64,000 nt of DNA, taken from contig JBBDIG010000040.1 of the NCBI GenBank assembly GCA_040880525.1, positions 1 to 64,000 of the forward strand, in the 5' to 3' direction. Both the position numbers and the translations under genes were made by a program. A model generated the notes under the pieces. It saw only the letters and a program-made list of their open reading frames with translations, had not been told where the DNA came from and did not search any database. Position 1 is the first letter of the stretch. The number at the start of each line of letters is the position of its first letter. Source of the DNA: Bacteroidia bacterium (GTDB lineage Bacteria; Bacteroidota; Bacteroidia; CAILMK01; JBBDIG01). Shown here piece after piece: positions 44,468 to 53,463 of the stretch.

Positions 44468-45385
44468 TCAGGATTTCGCTCTGGGCTTTCTGCCTCTTCT
44501 GCCTTTTGGTTTGACGGAAGTGGCTGCCGGAGCAGGTGCCGGAGCCGTTTCAGTTTTTCTTTTTCTTCCCCGTCTCTTGCCGGTAGTAGCAGTGGGTTTA
44601 GCTTGCACAGCCGGAGATGCACTTTTAGGAGGTCTTCCTCTGCCTCTCTTTTTTGGTGCTGCTTCAGCTTTGGCTGGTCTGCCGGCTTTTTTTGCGCGGC
44701 TGTCACCTGAAGAAGCTTTGGCTGCAAGATATTCCTCAGTTGCTTTTTCAGTTAATTTTTTCCTGAGGTTATTTTGATATTCCTCTTTCAAATTATCACC
44801 CTTAAACCAATCCTTTAAACCATAAACATTACCTCTGATGCCTTCAGCATTGTAAGGTTGTATCTGGTCATTTACATGTTGCAGGCGGTATAAACTACCG
44901 GCAATTGCAGCTTTTAATTTAGTCTCATCTTTCTCCGGAACGTTGTAGCGTGTTCTTGCCCTGTCCACTAATTCATTGGCCGGCATGGGTTCGTTTTCTT
45001 TCTCCAGGGTCTTTAAAATATACGTTCCCCATTTTGATTTTCTGCCTCTTCTACCCTCGTTTTTTGCTTCCTTTGGTTTGGAAGTAGTTGCAGGGGCTGC
45101 TGTAGTAGCAGCAGTAGCAGTGGTTCTTTTACGTCTTCTCCGTTTTTGTGGAGCAGGAGCCTGTTCTGTAGTGGCTGCACTTGCAGAACTTCCTGTGGCC
45201 GGGGCACTTGCAGTTCTGGTAGCCGGTGCTGTAGGAGCCGGTGCTTTTACTTCAGACCCGCCAGTATCCAGTTTGCCAATTATTGACTGCACATGGTCCA
45301 GCCGCTTACGGAGATTAGCCATTTCCTGTTGGTAAAAGGCTTTCATCTCCAATACTTCGTTCTCTGATAAACTGAAATTTCTCAT
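44468..45385 (-). CDS. AT-hook, chromatin-like DNA-binding protein
   Basis: About 305 residues from ATG 45385 (a TTG at 45415 is also in frame). Order: coiled coil (7-40), Ala/Pro/Thr linker (45-80), basic KRRRRKR (81-87), second linker, GRRGRK (111-116), a folded winged-helix-like domain (117-193, KWGTYILKTLEKENEPMPA then YNVPEKDETKLKAAIAGSL), and a basic tail with AT-hook-like cores KKAGRP (232-237), KRGRGRPP (246-253), KRRGRKRK (270-277) and GRRGRKPR (295-302). It probably binds AT-rich DNA in the minor groove and may compact the nucleoid. The central domain resembles HARE-type helix-turn-helix domains (inference). Confidence 0.75.
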   Translation of the reverse strand: MRNFSLSENEVLEMKAFYQQEMANLRKRLDHVQSIIGKLDTGGSEVKAPAPTAPATRTASAPATGSSASAATTEQAPAPQKRRRRKRTTATAATTAAPATTSKPKEAKNEGRRGRKSKWGTYILKTLEKENEPMPANELVDRARTRYNVPEKDETKLKAAIAGSLYRLQHVNDQIQPYNAEGIRGNVYGLKDWFKGDNLKEEYQNNLRKKLTEKATEEYLAAKASSGDSRAKKAGRPAKAEAAPKKRGRGRPPKSASPAVQAKPTATTGKRRGRKRKTETAPAPAPAATSVKPKGRRGRKPRAKS

Positions 45386-45572
45386 TGGTTTTTGATCATT
45401 TATTTGAAAAGGCAATATTATAACAAAAAGATTAAAAAATAAACATAAGAATTGTTCAAAATGAAAATATTTGATTTGGCTATTTGATTCGCTGAATAAC
45501 TAATATGCTGTTTAAAAGCATATTAGGCTATAAAATACGTCTGTTTTTAGCATTGTTAATATGTGAATAAAA

Positions 45573-46769
45573 TTAATCTAACGGGAGTTCCGAACATGCA
45601 ATCCATGCCATCAGCCCCATTCCGATTTTTAATGCATCCTCATCTATATTAAAGCGGCTGGTATGTAAACCGGCATCAATTCCTTTGTTTTCGTTTGCTA
45701 TACCAAGCCTGTAAAAACACCCGGGAACCTGCTGAGAATAATAAGCAAAATCTTCTCCTGTCATTCGCACCGGAAGATCCACAACATTGTCTTCTCCTAA
45801 ATATTTAATGGCGTGGTTTTTAGCTTGTTGCGTAACTTCGGGATCATTAACTAAAAAGGGATATCCTTTGCGGATTTCAAAATCACAACTGCCTGACATG
45901 CTTGCGGCAACTCCTTCCGCAACTTTTTTCATCAGGCGATGAGCTTTTTCACGCCATTCTTCATTTAATGTTCTGAATGTGCCTTCCATTGTTACGGTAT
46001 CGGGGATTATGTTAAAAGATCCCTTTCCAGTAATTTTTCCAAATGATAATACGGAAGGAATATCAGGGCGGGCATTTCTGCTTACGATCTGTTGCAATGC
46101 AATTATAATATGCGAGGAAATGAGAATGGGGTCAACAAGCTTATAGGCAAGGGCTGCATGGCCTCCTTTTCCTTTAATTGTAACATAAATTTCATCCGTA
46201 GAAGCCATATATTGCCCTGGCCTGAAACCCACTTTGCCTACTGGCAGATCGGGAAAAACATGCTGTCCATAAATTTTACCGGGCCGTGGATTATCCAATA
46301 CTCCGGCCTTTATCATTAATGAAGCTCCGCCAGGATCTCTTTCTTCTCCGGGTTGAAAAATCAGCTTGATGGTTCCCTGAAAATTATCCCGTACCTCATT
46401 TAAAATTCGTGCGGCCCCTAAAAGAGATGCCGTATGGACATCATGGCCACAGGCATGCATTATTCCTTCGTTTTGCGATTTATATGGAACTTCGTTTTGT
46501 TCAACTATAGGCAGTGCGTCATGGTCTGAACGCAATGCGATGGTTCTGCGCTCTGGATTTTTACCTTTTATGATTCCTACCAGGCCGGTATCTGCCACAC
46601 CTTCTGTATGTTCTATATTCATAGCTCTCAGTTCATCTGCTATGAATTTTGCTGTTTTAAATTCTTGAAATGACAATTCCGGGTGGGCATGAATGTGCCT
46701 TCTGATTCTTACAACATCCGGATGATATTCATCTGCCAGTGTTTTTATTCTTTGTTCAAGATTCATCAT
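45573..46769 (-). CDS. M20-family amidohydrolase (peptidase M20D/hippurate hydrolase-like)
   Basis: A 398-residue metalloamidase. Metal ligands appear in HACGHDVHTAS (Cys and His), FQPGEERDPGG (Glu) and the C-terminal His in GLHTSRF; a dimerisation domain occupies about 185-300. The family hydrolyses N-acyl amino acids (IAA-amino acid hydrolase, hippuricase and related). Substrate unknown; single gene. Confidence 0.9.
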   Translation of the reverse strand: MMNLEQRIKTLADEYHPDVVRIRRHIHAHPELSFQEFKTAKFIADELRAMNIEHTEGVADTGLVGIIKGKNPERRTIALRSDHDALPIVEQNEVPYKSQNEGIMHACGHDVHTASLLGAARILNEVRDNFQGTIKLIFQPGEERDPGGASLMIKAGVLDNPRPGKIYGQHVFPDLPVGKVGFRPGQYMASTDEIYVTIKGKGGHAALAYKLVDPILISSHIIIALQQIVSRNARPDIPSVLSFGKITGKGSFNIIPDTVTMEGTFRTLNEEWREKAHRLMKKVAEGVAASMSGSCDFEIRKGYPFLVNDPEVTQQAKNHAIKYLGEDNVVDLPVRMTGEDFAYYSQQVPGCFYRLGIANENKGIDAGLHTSRFNIDEDALKIGMGLMAWIACSELPLD

Positions 46770-46962
46770 TAAGATATTAAGTTAGTGTCTGATAGTTCAT
46801 GTCATCGATAATTGGCAGAAATCTGCAGTTGCTTCAGGCATCGTTTTATTATATACAGTATGCTATGTTCAACCTGAATCCCAAAGTTATTGTTTCTAAA
46901 TTAAGCTGGATTCCGGATTGATTATCAGGTTGCTTTGTCTATTCAAGTATAGGATATTAGGA
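46770..46962. other. Intergenic gap without recognisable gene
   Basis: About 190 bases upstream of the M20 gene, with no long frame and no clear -7 box on the minus strand. It is bounded on the right by the terminator of the next gene. Confidence 0.4.
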
Positions 46963-47006
46963 TAAAAAAAGAGCGGCTGAATGAAAAACTTACATTCAAC
47001 CGCTCC
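46963..47006 (-). terminator. Rho-independent terminator (minus strand)
   Basis: GAGCGGcTGAATG pairs with CATTCAaCCGCTC around a 9-base loop, and a run of seven A on the plus strand gives the U tract for the minus-strand gene to the right. Confidence 0.8.
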
Positions 47007-47041
47007 TATAGCTGATTGCCGGCAATTCTGAAAGCGATCTT

Positions 47042-47368
47042 CTACACTTTATAACGGTAACGGTTATCACTGGGTGGAAGATTGCGCAATGCCTCAATAA
47101 GTTCTGTTTTATCCAGTTTTTGATAATTATCAATGTTCTTTTCTGCGGCTTTGGTTCTCAACTGCTCTTCAGTCCAGTTCTCATATTGTGGTCTCTCACC
47201 AGGGTTTCCTGATTCTTCATCCTTTTGATTGGATACCGGTGTATAGTTCTTTCCTTTTTCCATTTTAGCTGCTTCCTCGGCCTGCTCTCCGGTCATGCCT
47301 TGCTCCTGCATGGTTTTGCTCATTGTCTCGTCCTTCCCGGTAAGGTTTTTATGCTGTTTAATAGTCAT
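47042..47368 (-). CDS. Small protein with Rho-N/SAP-like C-terminal helix motif
   Basis: A 108-residue, very hydrophilic protein. The last 50 residues (ENWTEEQLRTKAAEKNIDNYQKLDKTELIEALRN) have the helix-extended-helix pattern of SAP or Rho N-terminal domains, which bind nucleic acid. The N-terminal half (GMTGEQAEEAAKMEKGK) looks disordered. It may be a stress or DNA-associated protein; the exact family is not recognised. It has a clear terminator. Confidence 0.6.
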   Translation of the reverse strand: MTIKQHKNLTGKDETMSKTMQEQGMTGEQAEEAAKMEKGKNYTPVSNQKDEESGNPGERPQYENWTEEQLRTKAAEKNIDNYQKLDKTELIEALRNLPPSDNRYRYKV

Positions 47369-47818
47369 GTGTTCTTTGCTTTTATTTTTGATATAAAACG
47401 CAGCCGAAAGGATATGTTCATTTTTGCGAGCATTGCAAAAAACTCGAAAGGGCTCAACCTATCTGGAAACGGAAACACCTCCTTGCGTGTTTACATGAAA
47501 TATTAACGGCAGCCTGACCGAAGTAACAAGTATGTATACGTAAGCGATTAAGCCTACCTGAAACGACCGTTGCTGCACGGGTTTTGCTATAATGCGATCA
47601 AATTTTCAAACGCTTTTATTAACTTTGCGCCCCAATTTTTTCCCCGCAGTATTTAGCTATCCAGCCTTTTTCATCATTAAAACTTATTCAAAGCTTTTTT
47701 CAGGATGTTTTTTCCTGGACAGGGGCATGGCATTTGTTAAGGCGAGCGCCTGGAAATTTGAAACGTGTTTTCGATTAAAAAGTATTTCTATGACAAGTAA
47801 ATTACATAAGGAGGTAGA
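47369..47818. other. Intergenic region with long leader of the sigma factor gene
   Basis: A 450-bp gap. The plus strand carries a -7 box (47620-47627) about 190 bases before rpoD. A 76-codon frame covers most of the leader but has cysteine- and phenylalanine-rich, non-protein-like composition. No tRNA or known small RNA was recognised. Confidence 0.45.
47620..47627 (+). promoter_or_regulatory. -7 box TAACTTTG, likely rpoD promoter
   Basis: Exact TAnnTTTG match followed by GCGCCCC. If used, it gives an untranslated leader of roughly 185 bases before the sigma factor gene. Confidence 0.4.
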
Positions 47819-48682
47819 ATGAGACAATTAAAGATCAGTAAACAGTTTACCAACAGGGAAAACAAATCGCTGGACAAGTATCTGAACGAAATCAGCAAGG
47901 TGGAAATGATAACGCCTGCCGAAGAAGTGGAACTGGCTAAACGAATTAAGCAAAATGACCCCTATGCGCTGGAAAAACTCGTAAATGCAAACTTGCGATT
48001 CGTGGTTTCTGTAGCTAAACAGTATCAAAACCAGGGGCTTACCCTGGGCGACCTGATCAATGAGGGAAATCTTGGACTTATTAAAGCTGCGCAGCGCTTT
48101 GATGAAACCCGTGGTTTTAAATTCATTTCTTACGCAGTATGGTGGATCAGGCAATCCATCCTGCAGGCACTGGCAGAACAATCGCGGTTGGTGAGGTTGC
48201 CCCTTAATAAGGTTGGTTCCCTCAGCAAAATCGGGTCTGCGGCTGCCGAGTTGGAGCAAAAGTTTGAAAGAGAGGCAACAACAGAGGAAATTGCTGAAAA
48301 GCTGGAACTTCCTCAGGCGGAAATTGAAACGACCCTTTCCACTTCAAGCAAGCACCTGTCAATAGATGCACCCATCAGCGATGAGGAAGATACTTCGTTG
48401 CTTGCATTATTAAGCAATAACGAAGAACCTGATCCTGACAAGGACTTGCTGCATGAGTCGCTGCAAAAGGAGATCATTCGTGTAATGTCTATTCTTTCTG
48501 AGAAAGAAAGGGAGATCCTTAAACTCCACTTTGGATTGGAAGGAAATTACCCACATTCTTACGAAGACATTAGCGAAAAGGTGAACCTGACACGGGAGCG
48601 TGTCCGGCAAATCAAGGAAAAGGCACTCAGAAAACTGAGGAAGTCTTCAAAAAGCAAGCTGCTGAAAGCTTATTTGGGTTAA
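47819..48682 (+). CDS. rpoD: Primary sigma factor (SigA/RpoD, Bacteroidota short type)
   Basis: A 287-residue sigma-70 protein. Region 1.2 begins almost at once (SLDKYLNEISKVEMITPAEE), region 2 has FDETRGFKFISYAVWWIRQSI, region 3 EQKFEREATTEEIAEKLEL, and region 4.2 has SYEDISEKVNLTRERVRQIKEKALRKL. Region 1.1 is missing and the length fits the Bacteroidota primary sigma factor, which recognises the TTTG/TAnnTTTG promoters seen across this window. Followed by a strong terminator. Confidence 0.94.
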   Translation: MRQLKISKQFTNRENKSLDKYLNEISKVEMITPAEEVELAKRIKQNDPYALEKLVNANLRFVVSVAKQYQNQGLTLGDLINEGNLGLIKAAQRFDETRGFKFISYAVWWIRQSILQALAEQSRLVRLPLNKVGSLSKIGSAAAELEQKFEREATTEEIAEKLELPQAEIETTLSTSSKHLSIDAPISDEEDTSLLALLSNNEEPDPDKDLLHESLQKEIIRVMSILSEKEREILKLHFGLEGNYPHSYEDISEKVNLTRERVRQIKEKALRKLRKSSKSKLLKAYLG

Positions 48683-48703
48683 CCCCTTTGCATTTCAGAA
48701 AGT

Positions 48704-48739
48704 AAAAAAGGCTGTCTTATTTATAGGCAGCCTTTTTTT
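48704..48739 (+). terminator. Rho-independent terminator of rpoD
   Basis: AAAAAAGGCTG(T)C pairs with GGCAGCCTTTTTT around an 8-base AT-rich loop. The A tract also allows it to stop minus-strand transcription. Confidence 0.85.
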
Positions 48740-48788
48740 ATTGATTTTCCGGATCGTTTTTATTTAGATCAGATCATCATATTTAAAG

Positions 48789-49172
48789 CTAAGCTTTAAC
48801 AGCGATCAATGATATTTCCACCCTTGCATCCTTAGGTAAACGTGCTACCTGTACCGTTTCCCGTGCAGGGAAATTTTCAATAAAATAGGCTCCGTAAACC
48901 TCATTCACGATGGTGAAGTCATCCATATTCCTTAGAAAAATGCTGCATTTCACCACATCAGAAAGCGCCATTTCTGCTTCTTCCAAAATATACTTCAGGT
49001 TTTCCATTACCTGGCGGGTTTCTGCTCCCACGCTTCCCCGGAGCAACTCGCCATTTTCAGGGTCAATGGCGATCTGGCCACTGCAATAGAGCGTATTCCC
49101 TGCTTTAACTGCTTGATTGTAGGGTCCTATTGGATTCGGAGCCTTGGCTGTATGAACGATCTCTTTCATCAT
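48789..49172 (-). CDS. ridA: RidA-family enamine/imine deaminase
   Basis: A 127-residue protein of the YjgF/YER057c/UK114 family. It starts EIVHTAKAPNPIGPYNQAVKAGNTLYCSGQIA and ends VQVARLPKDARVEISLIA, with the substrate-binding Arg in the last block. It hydrolyses reactive 2-aminoacrylate and similar intermediates. Its first 68 bases overlap the 3' end of the upstream glycosyltransferase gene in another frame. Confidence 0.92.
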   Translation of the reverse strand: MMKEIVHTAKAPNPIGPYNQAVKAGNTLYCSGQIAIDPENGELLRGSVGAETRQVMENLKYILEEAEMALSDVVKCSIFLRNMDDFTIVNEVYGAYFIENFPARETVQVARLPKDARVEISLIAVKA

Positions 49173-51168
49173 AAAACAATTTGAGTTGTTGTCTTCCCAG
49201 GTGCCTCAGACCATTCCACACAATCTCTATATCCTGCTCTATCCTGTAATCTCTTGCATAGAGGAAATTAAGCCGCTCCAACATTGGAAGGCCCATTTTT
49301 CTGTAGGCGTAGCGATCTTGTGGAGTTAATATACCCCGTGGTATTTTTGGCAGCGATTCTTTTTGTTCCACCGGCACATATCCTACCCAGCTTTTCTTTG
49401 CGGAAAGCACCTGGATTATATTTCTGAAATATCCGCCTTTGTCTTTAATTCTCCAGATTAAAACCGGAGAAGCCACAAACAGAAACAGCGTAATACCAAG
49501 ATCCATTAATCTTTTTCTGAAGCGGACATCCGGCCTTGACAGCGCCAGATGAAGCTGGATAGTATAGAGATCACCCTGCGCATGCTTTGAATTGCTGCCA
49601 ATAATAAAGAGGCTCTCCTCAGGAACGATCTTATAATTTACGTTTGCTTTGCTGATTGTCGTCATCCAATGAATTATTTCGCGGGAAGACACATCCTTGG
49701 AGCAGAATATAATTTCGTTTACCTGATATACTTCGGCAATTTCATTAAGCTGCCGGATGGAACCCACAAAGTTTGTTTCGTTCTCGTACGACTCCTCGGT
49801 AGCAACAAATCCGGTTAGATTAAAATTAACACGGGTTTTTTCAAGCAAGGCCAACACGCGGTTGGCCTCCTGTGGATTTCCTACTATTGCCACTCGCTTC
49901 TCCCTGGGTTCTCCAAAATCAAGATTCCGCTCCCGCACAAGGTGCAATAACAGCCGGTTAAACATCATAATTACAGCTGCGATAGCAGCGCCCAAAATAA
50001 TGAGCGCGCGCGAATAGCGGAATGATTCCGGTAAAAATGCATAAATAACAGATATAAGAATTGTCCCTGCTACCACGCCTTTTACCAGTTTTCTTAAACT
50101 ATAGGGCCTCTGGTAGCTGCCTGAAAGCGCATTGGTTAAAATCCAGATCAGCGTATAGGCGGGAAAACTGTAATAAACCAGCTCAACCGGATATTCACCG
50201 CCATCAATATATTTTACTGTGCTTTCCCAGTAATTCTTTAAAAGCAGCAACCCGCCAAATATCATTGCTGCATCTGTTGCCGGCAGGGCCAGTGTTTTAA
50301 TGATTCGGGCAATGACAGATGCTGTTGCCCGCAGGTAAATTGCAATGTTGATAAGAAAGGAAAACATTTTCGCCTGCCCGGAAGAAAAATGCTTTTTCGC
50401 AAAAATTACCATTGCATTATAAAAGATAAAAACATAGTTCACGCTGCTTTTGCGTGTGCTTTCTCCTTTGTAATGAATGATCCGCGTTTTAGGATAATAG
50501 TAATTTTTATAACCTCCTTTTTTTATCCGGTAAGAGAGGTCTATATCCTCGCCATACATAAAAAAGGTCTCGTCCAGAAGGCCGATTTCATCCAGCACAC
50601 TTTTGCGCATCAGCATAAAGGCTCCGGCCAGTACATCCACTTCGTGTACTTCTTCGGGGCTTAAATAGCCAAGATGATAGCGGCCAAACACCCGGCTTTT
50701 TGGAAAAAGCGAAGAAAGCCCTGACATTTTATAAAAAGCCACGGAGGGCGTGGGGAAAGCGCGCTTCGATTCCGGCAGAAACCGCCCTTTTCCATCCAGC
50801 ATTTTTACGCCCAGGCCACCAGCCATTGGATAATCGTCCATGAAGCTGACACATTTTGTGAAAGTGTCTTCTTCCACCACCGTATCAGGATTGAGCAGGA
50901 GAATATATTCCGCTTTGCTCAGGGATATTGCCTGATTATTGGCGGCAGAAAAACCCGCATTTTTCTCATTTACAATGAGCTTTACTTCAGGGAATTTATG
51001 CCGCACCATTTCAGCGCTACCGTCCACCGAATTATTATCTACTACGTAAACTTCATATTCGCCCAGGCCGGCCTCTGTCATTCTTTTTCCGGCTCTCCTC
51101 ACAGAATAGAGCGCCTGTTCAAGAAAATACTTTACGTTGTAATTGACTATAATTACTGAGAGCTTCAT
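49105..51168 (-). CDS. GT2 glycosyltransferase fused to a degenerate phosphoglycosyl-transferase-like region
   Basis: A 687-residue protein. Residues 1-240 are a rhamnosyltransferase-like GT2 domain (DNNSVDGS 44-51, LNPDTVV 92-98, GEDIDLSYRIKKGG 206-219). Residues 262-410 contain four membrane helices. Residues 424-545 form a Rossmann-like domain (RVAIVGNPQEANRVL) and 546-660 follow the WbaP/WcaJ plan (RFRKRLMDLGITLFLFVASPVL, VGYVP, YRIEQDIEIVWNGLRHL). The catalytic block of those enzymes, with its KFRSM and Asp-Glu motifs, is absent. Probably an active GT2 with a relict or regulatory second half. Its start overlaps recR by four bases. Confidence 0.75.
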   Translation of the reverse strand: MKLSVIIVNYNVKYFLEQALYSVRRAGKRMTEAGLGEYEVYVVDNNSVDGSAEMVRHKFPEVKLIVNEKNAGFSAANNQAISLSKAEYILLLNPDTVVEEDTFTKCVSFMDDYPMAGGLGVKMLDGKGRFLPESKRAFPTPSVAFYKMSGLSSLFPKSRVFGRYHLGYLSPEEVHEVDVLAGAFMLMRKSVLDEIGLLDETFFMYGEDIDLSYRIKKGGYKNYYYPKTRIIHYKGESTRKSSVNYVFIFYNAMVIFAKKHFSSGQAKMFSFLINIAIYLRATASVIARIIKTLALPATDAAMIFGGLLLLKNYWESTVKYIDGGEYPVELVYYSFPAYTLIWILTNALSGSYQRPYSLRKLVKGVVAGTILISVIYAFLPESFRYSRALIILGAAIAAVIMMFNRLLLHLVRERNLDFGEPREKRVAIVGNPQEANRVLALLEKTRVNFNLTGFVATEESYENETNFVGSIRQLNEIAEVYQVNEIIFCSKDVSSREIIHWMTTISKANVNYKIVPEESLFIIGSNSKHAQGDLYTIQLHLALSRPDVRFRKRLMDLGITLFLFVASPVLIWRIKDKGGYFRNIIQVLSAKKSWVGYVPVEQKESLPKIPRGILTPQDRYAYRKMGLPMLERLNFLYARDYRIEQDIEIVWNGLRHLGRQQLKLFYDERDRSYSQGSESNRTLQSSS

Positions 51169-51785
51169 ACGCTATAAGGTATGCGGGTGATGATAGAGCG
51201 TCCAAGGGTAATTTCGTCAGCATATTCCAACTCCCCTCCCACCGCTATTCCGCGCGAAAGCGTAGAAATCCGGATATCCATTGGTTGGGTTTTTTTTGAG
51301 ATATAGAACATGGTAGTGTCACCTTCCATTGTGGCGCTGAGGGCAAAAATGATTTCCCCTACTTTTTCTTCTTCAATGCGAACGATCAGATTGTTAACAT
51401 TAATATCATCCGGCCCGATTCCATCCATCGGAGAAATCAGACCGTTCAGCACATGATATTTGCCACGGTACTGCCCCGTGTTCTCAATGGCCAGTACATC
51501 GCGCACATCCTCTACAATGCACAGCACGCTTCCATCCCGGTACGGATTTCCGCAAATCGCACAGATATCATCATCCGTAAGGTTATGACATACCTGGCAG
51601 TGCTTCAGATTTTCAGATAGCTTTTGAAGAATACCACTAAAATGAGAAATTTCAGCAGGCCGCTGTTTCACCAGGCTTAGTACCAGCCGGGTTGCAGTTT
51701 TTTTCCCGATTCCAGGTAACCGCATAAATTCATTTACTGCTTCTTCAATAAGCTTAGAAGGATATTGCATGTAATGTTTAGCCAC
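51165..51785 (-). CDS. recR: Recombination protein RecR
   Basis: A 206-residue protein. Helix-hairpin-helix near the N-terminus (LPGIGKKTATRLVLSLV), a four-cysteine zinc finger (CQVCHNLTDDDICAIC, about 58-73) and a Toprim domain (LCIVEDVRDVLAIENTG...GISPMDGIGP-like). It works with RecF/RecO to load RecA at gaps. The downstream GT2-fusion gene begins in its stop codon. Confidence 0.94.
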   Translation of the reverse strand: MAKHYMQYPSKLIEEAVNEFMRLPGIGKKTATRLVLSLVKQRPAEISHFSGILQKLSENLKHCQVCHNLTDDDICAICGNPYRDGSVLCIVEDVRDVLAIENTGQYRGKYHVLNGLISPMDGIGPDDINVNNLIVRIEEEKVGEIIFALSATMEGDTTMFYISKKTQPMDIRISTLSRGIAVGGELEYADEITLGRSIITRIPYSV

Positions 51786-52061
51786 TCTATGAAGGCTTCA
51801 AAGTTCCTAAAAAATGGCGGGAATGCAGGTATATAACAAGTAGGGGCAATTTTAAATTTAATTAAAACTTTTCTCATAAAGTTGACGGACGCCTTGCACT
51901 ACTTCCGAATTACTAAGCCGGTAGAAAGACCCTGGCAGTTGAAGCATTCCCAAATTCTGAAAATGCTGATCGTCATGAAATCAAGTTTATCGAGAATCAT
52001 GAAATTTTCTAAAACTTAAAACGCAAATCCATATTTAAACAGGAAATATTTATTACTCAAT
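51786..52061. other. Intergenic gap without recognisable feature
   Basis: About 276 bases between divergent recR and the M23 peptidase gene. AT-rich with short interrupted frames; no clear promoter box or RNA gene was found. Confidence 0.4.
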
Positions 52062-53366
52062 ATGACACGAAAGTATTTCCTGCTGCTCTGCTCCTTTGTT
52101 TTTATTCTTTCAGGCTGTAATGAAATTAAAGAAGTTATCAAAAAAAGCAGTCCGCATGAAGTATATACCAAATCGCTGGTAAAAGCCGGGCTGGAGCAGA
52201 CTGCACTGGGGCGGCAATGGCAGCAAACGGCCAGCGCAGCATTGAGCGATTCTCTGATCATTTCATTGCCCTATCAGGAAGAAGGATATTTTTTCGCGGA
52301 TAAAGTCCAGGCTACAGGATTGCGATTTACCGGAAAGCGCGGCCAGAAAATGATCTTTAGTCTTGAAACCACTCCGCCAGCACATTTCAGGATTTTCATG
52401 GATCTGTTTATATTGAAGGAGGGGAAATCTCCTGAGCAGGTGGCTTTTCTGGGCGAAGATGAGTTCATGATGGAATTTACAGCCAAAAGCAATGCGGAGT
52501 ATCTTCTCCGGATGCAGCCGGAATTATTAAAAGGTGGCCGCTACACTCTTACGATCCGTTTACAGCCTTCACTCGGTTTTCCTGTTGCCGAAAGCGATAC
52601 ACGGTCCATCCTCAGTTTTTGGGCTGATCCCCGTGATGGCGGAGCACGATCGCATGAGGGCGTGGATGTATTTGCACCGCGCGGAACCCCGGTAGTGGCC
52701 GTAAGTAACGGAATTATTACGCGCACCGGCACCAACCGGCTGGGTGGAAAGGTGGTGTGGCTCCGGGGCGAAGGTGCCAGTTATTATTACGCCCATCTGG
52801 ATTCGCAAATGGTGGGAGCCGGAAAAAGAGTAAATACCGGGGATACGCTCGGCCTGGTTGGAAATACCGGAAACGCCCGCTACACGGCTCACCACCTGCA
52901 TTTTGGGATTTACACATCAGGAGGTGCAATAGATCCGCTTCCCTTTATTGACAACCGCTTGCCACAACCTGCACCCCTCACTGCTGACATTTCTGCTCCA
53001 GGAAAGTTAATGAGGGTTACCGCAGCGCAAGCCAATCTCAGGAGAAGTCCGGAAAACTCCCGGCCTGTATTGGGTGGCGCAGAGCGAAATACACCGTTTA
53101 CCGTACTTGCTGCCACAGAAGATTGGTTTCGAATACAGTTGCCTGACATGAAGCTGGCTTACTTCCATTCATCGCTGGCTGCACCTGCCGGGGAGCCTTT
53201 TTCTGATGTTCCGGCTCAAACCACGGATTCTTTATATGAAGCGCCTGCCCCTTCTGCCCTGCTCGTACAAATGGCCCGGTCAGCTTCTTTACCGGTGTAT
53301 GGGCGCTACAATGAATTTTATCTGGTAAAAACTGAAACGGATAACTGGGCCTGGAAAAGAGAGTGA
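52062..53366 (+). CDS. M23 peptidase lipoprotein with SH3-like domain
   Basis: A 434-residue lipoprotein (signal MTRKYFLLLCSFVFILSGC, lipobox Cys19). Residues 60-180 form a beta-rich domain of unknown type. The LytM/M23 domain (about 185-300) has HEGVDVFAPRGTPV with the first His and Asp zinc ligands and HHLHFGIY with the HxH motif, so the zinc site is complete. An SH3-like domain (LMRVTAAQANLRRSPENSRPV, about 310-370) follows. It probably cleaves peptidoglycan cross-links from the outer-membrane side. Confidence 0.86.
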   Translation: MTRKYFLLLCSFVFILSGCNEIKEVIKKSSPHEVYTKSLVKAGLEQTALGRQWQQTASAALSDSLIISLPYQEEGYFFADKVQATGLRFTGKRGQKMIFSLETTPPAHFRIFMDLFILKEGKSPEQVAFLGEDEFMMEFTAKSNAEYLLRMQPELLKGGRYTLTIRLQPSLGFPVAESDTRSILSFWADPRDGGARSHEGVDVFAPRGTPVVAVSNGIITRTGTNRLGGKVVWLRGEGASYYYAHLDSQMVGAGKRVNTGDTLGLVGNTGNARYTAHHLHFGIYTSGGAIDPLPFIDNRLPQPAPLTADISAPGKLMRVTAAQANLRRSPENSRPVLGGAERNTPFTVLAATEDWFRIQLPDMKLAYFHSSLAAPAGEPFSDVPAQTTDSLYEAPAPSALLVQMARSASLPVYGRYNEFYLVKTETDNWAWKRE

Positions 53367-53463
53367 AAATCAGGATGCTCCTGCATAAAATCATTCCGCG
53401 CGGGTTCAGATTTTTCTGCATTCAAAGACAAATCCTATGAAAGTTTTCCCGTCCAATGATCGT

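Noticed and set aside
44511-45335. Open frames on the plus strand opposite the AT-hook gene
   Set aside because: They are Phe/Leu/Val/Ala-rich mirror images of Lys/Ala/Pro-rich codons on the true strand, not genes.
47592-47822. 76-codon frame ahead of rpoD
   Set aside because: Phe/Lys/Cys-rich, no family resemblance, spans the -7 box and runs into the rpoD start; better explained as leader.
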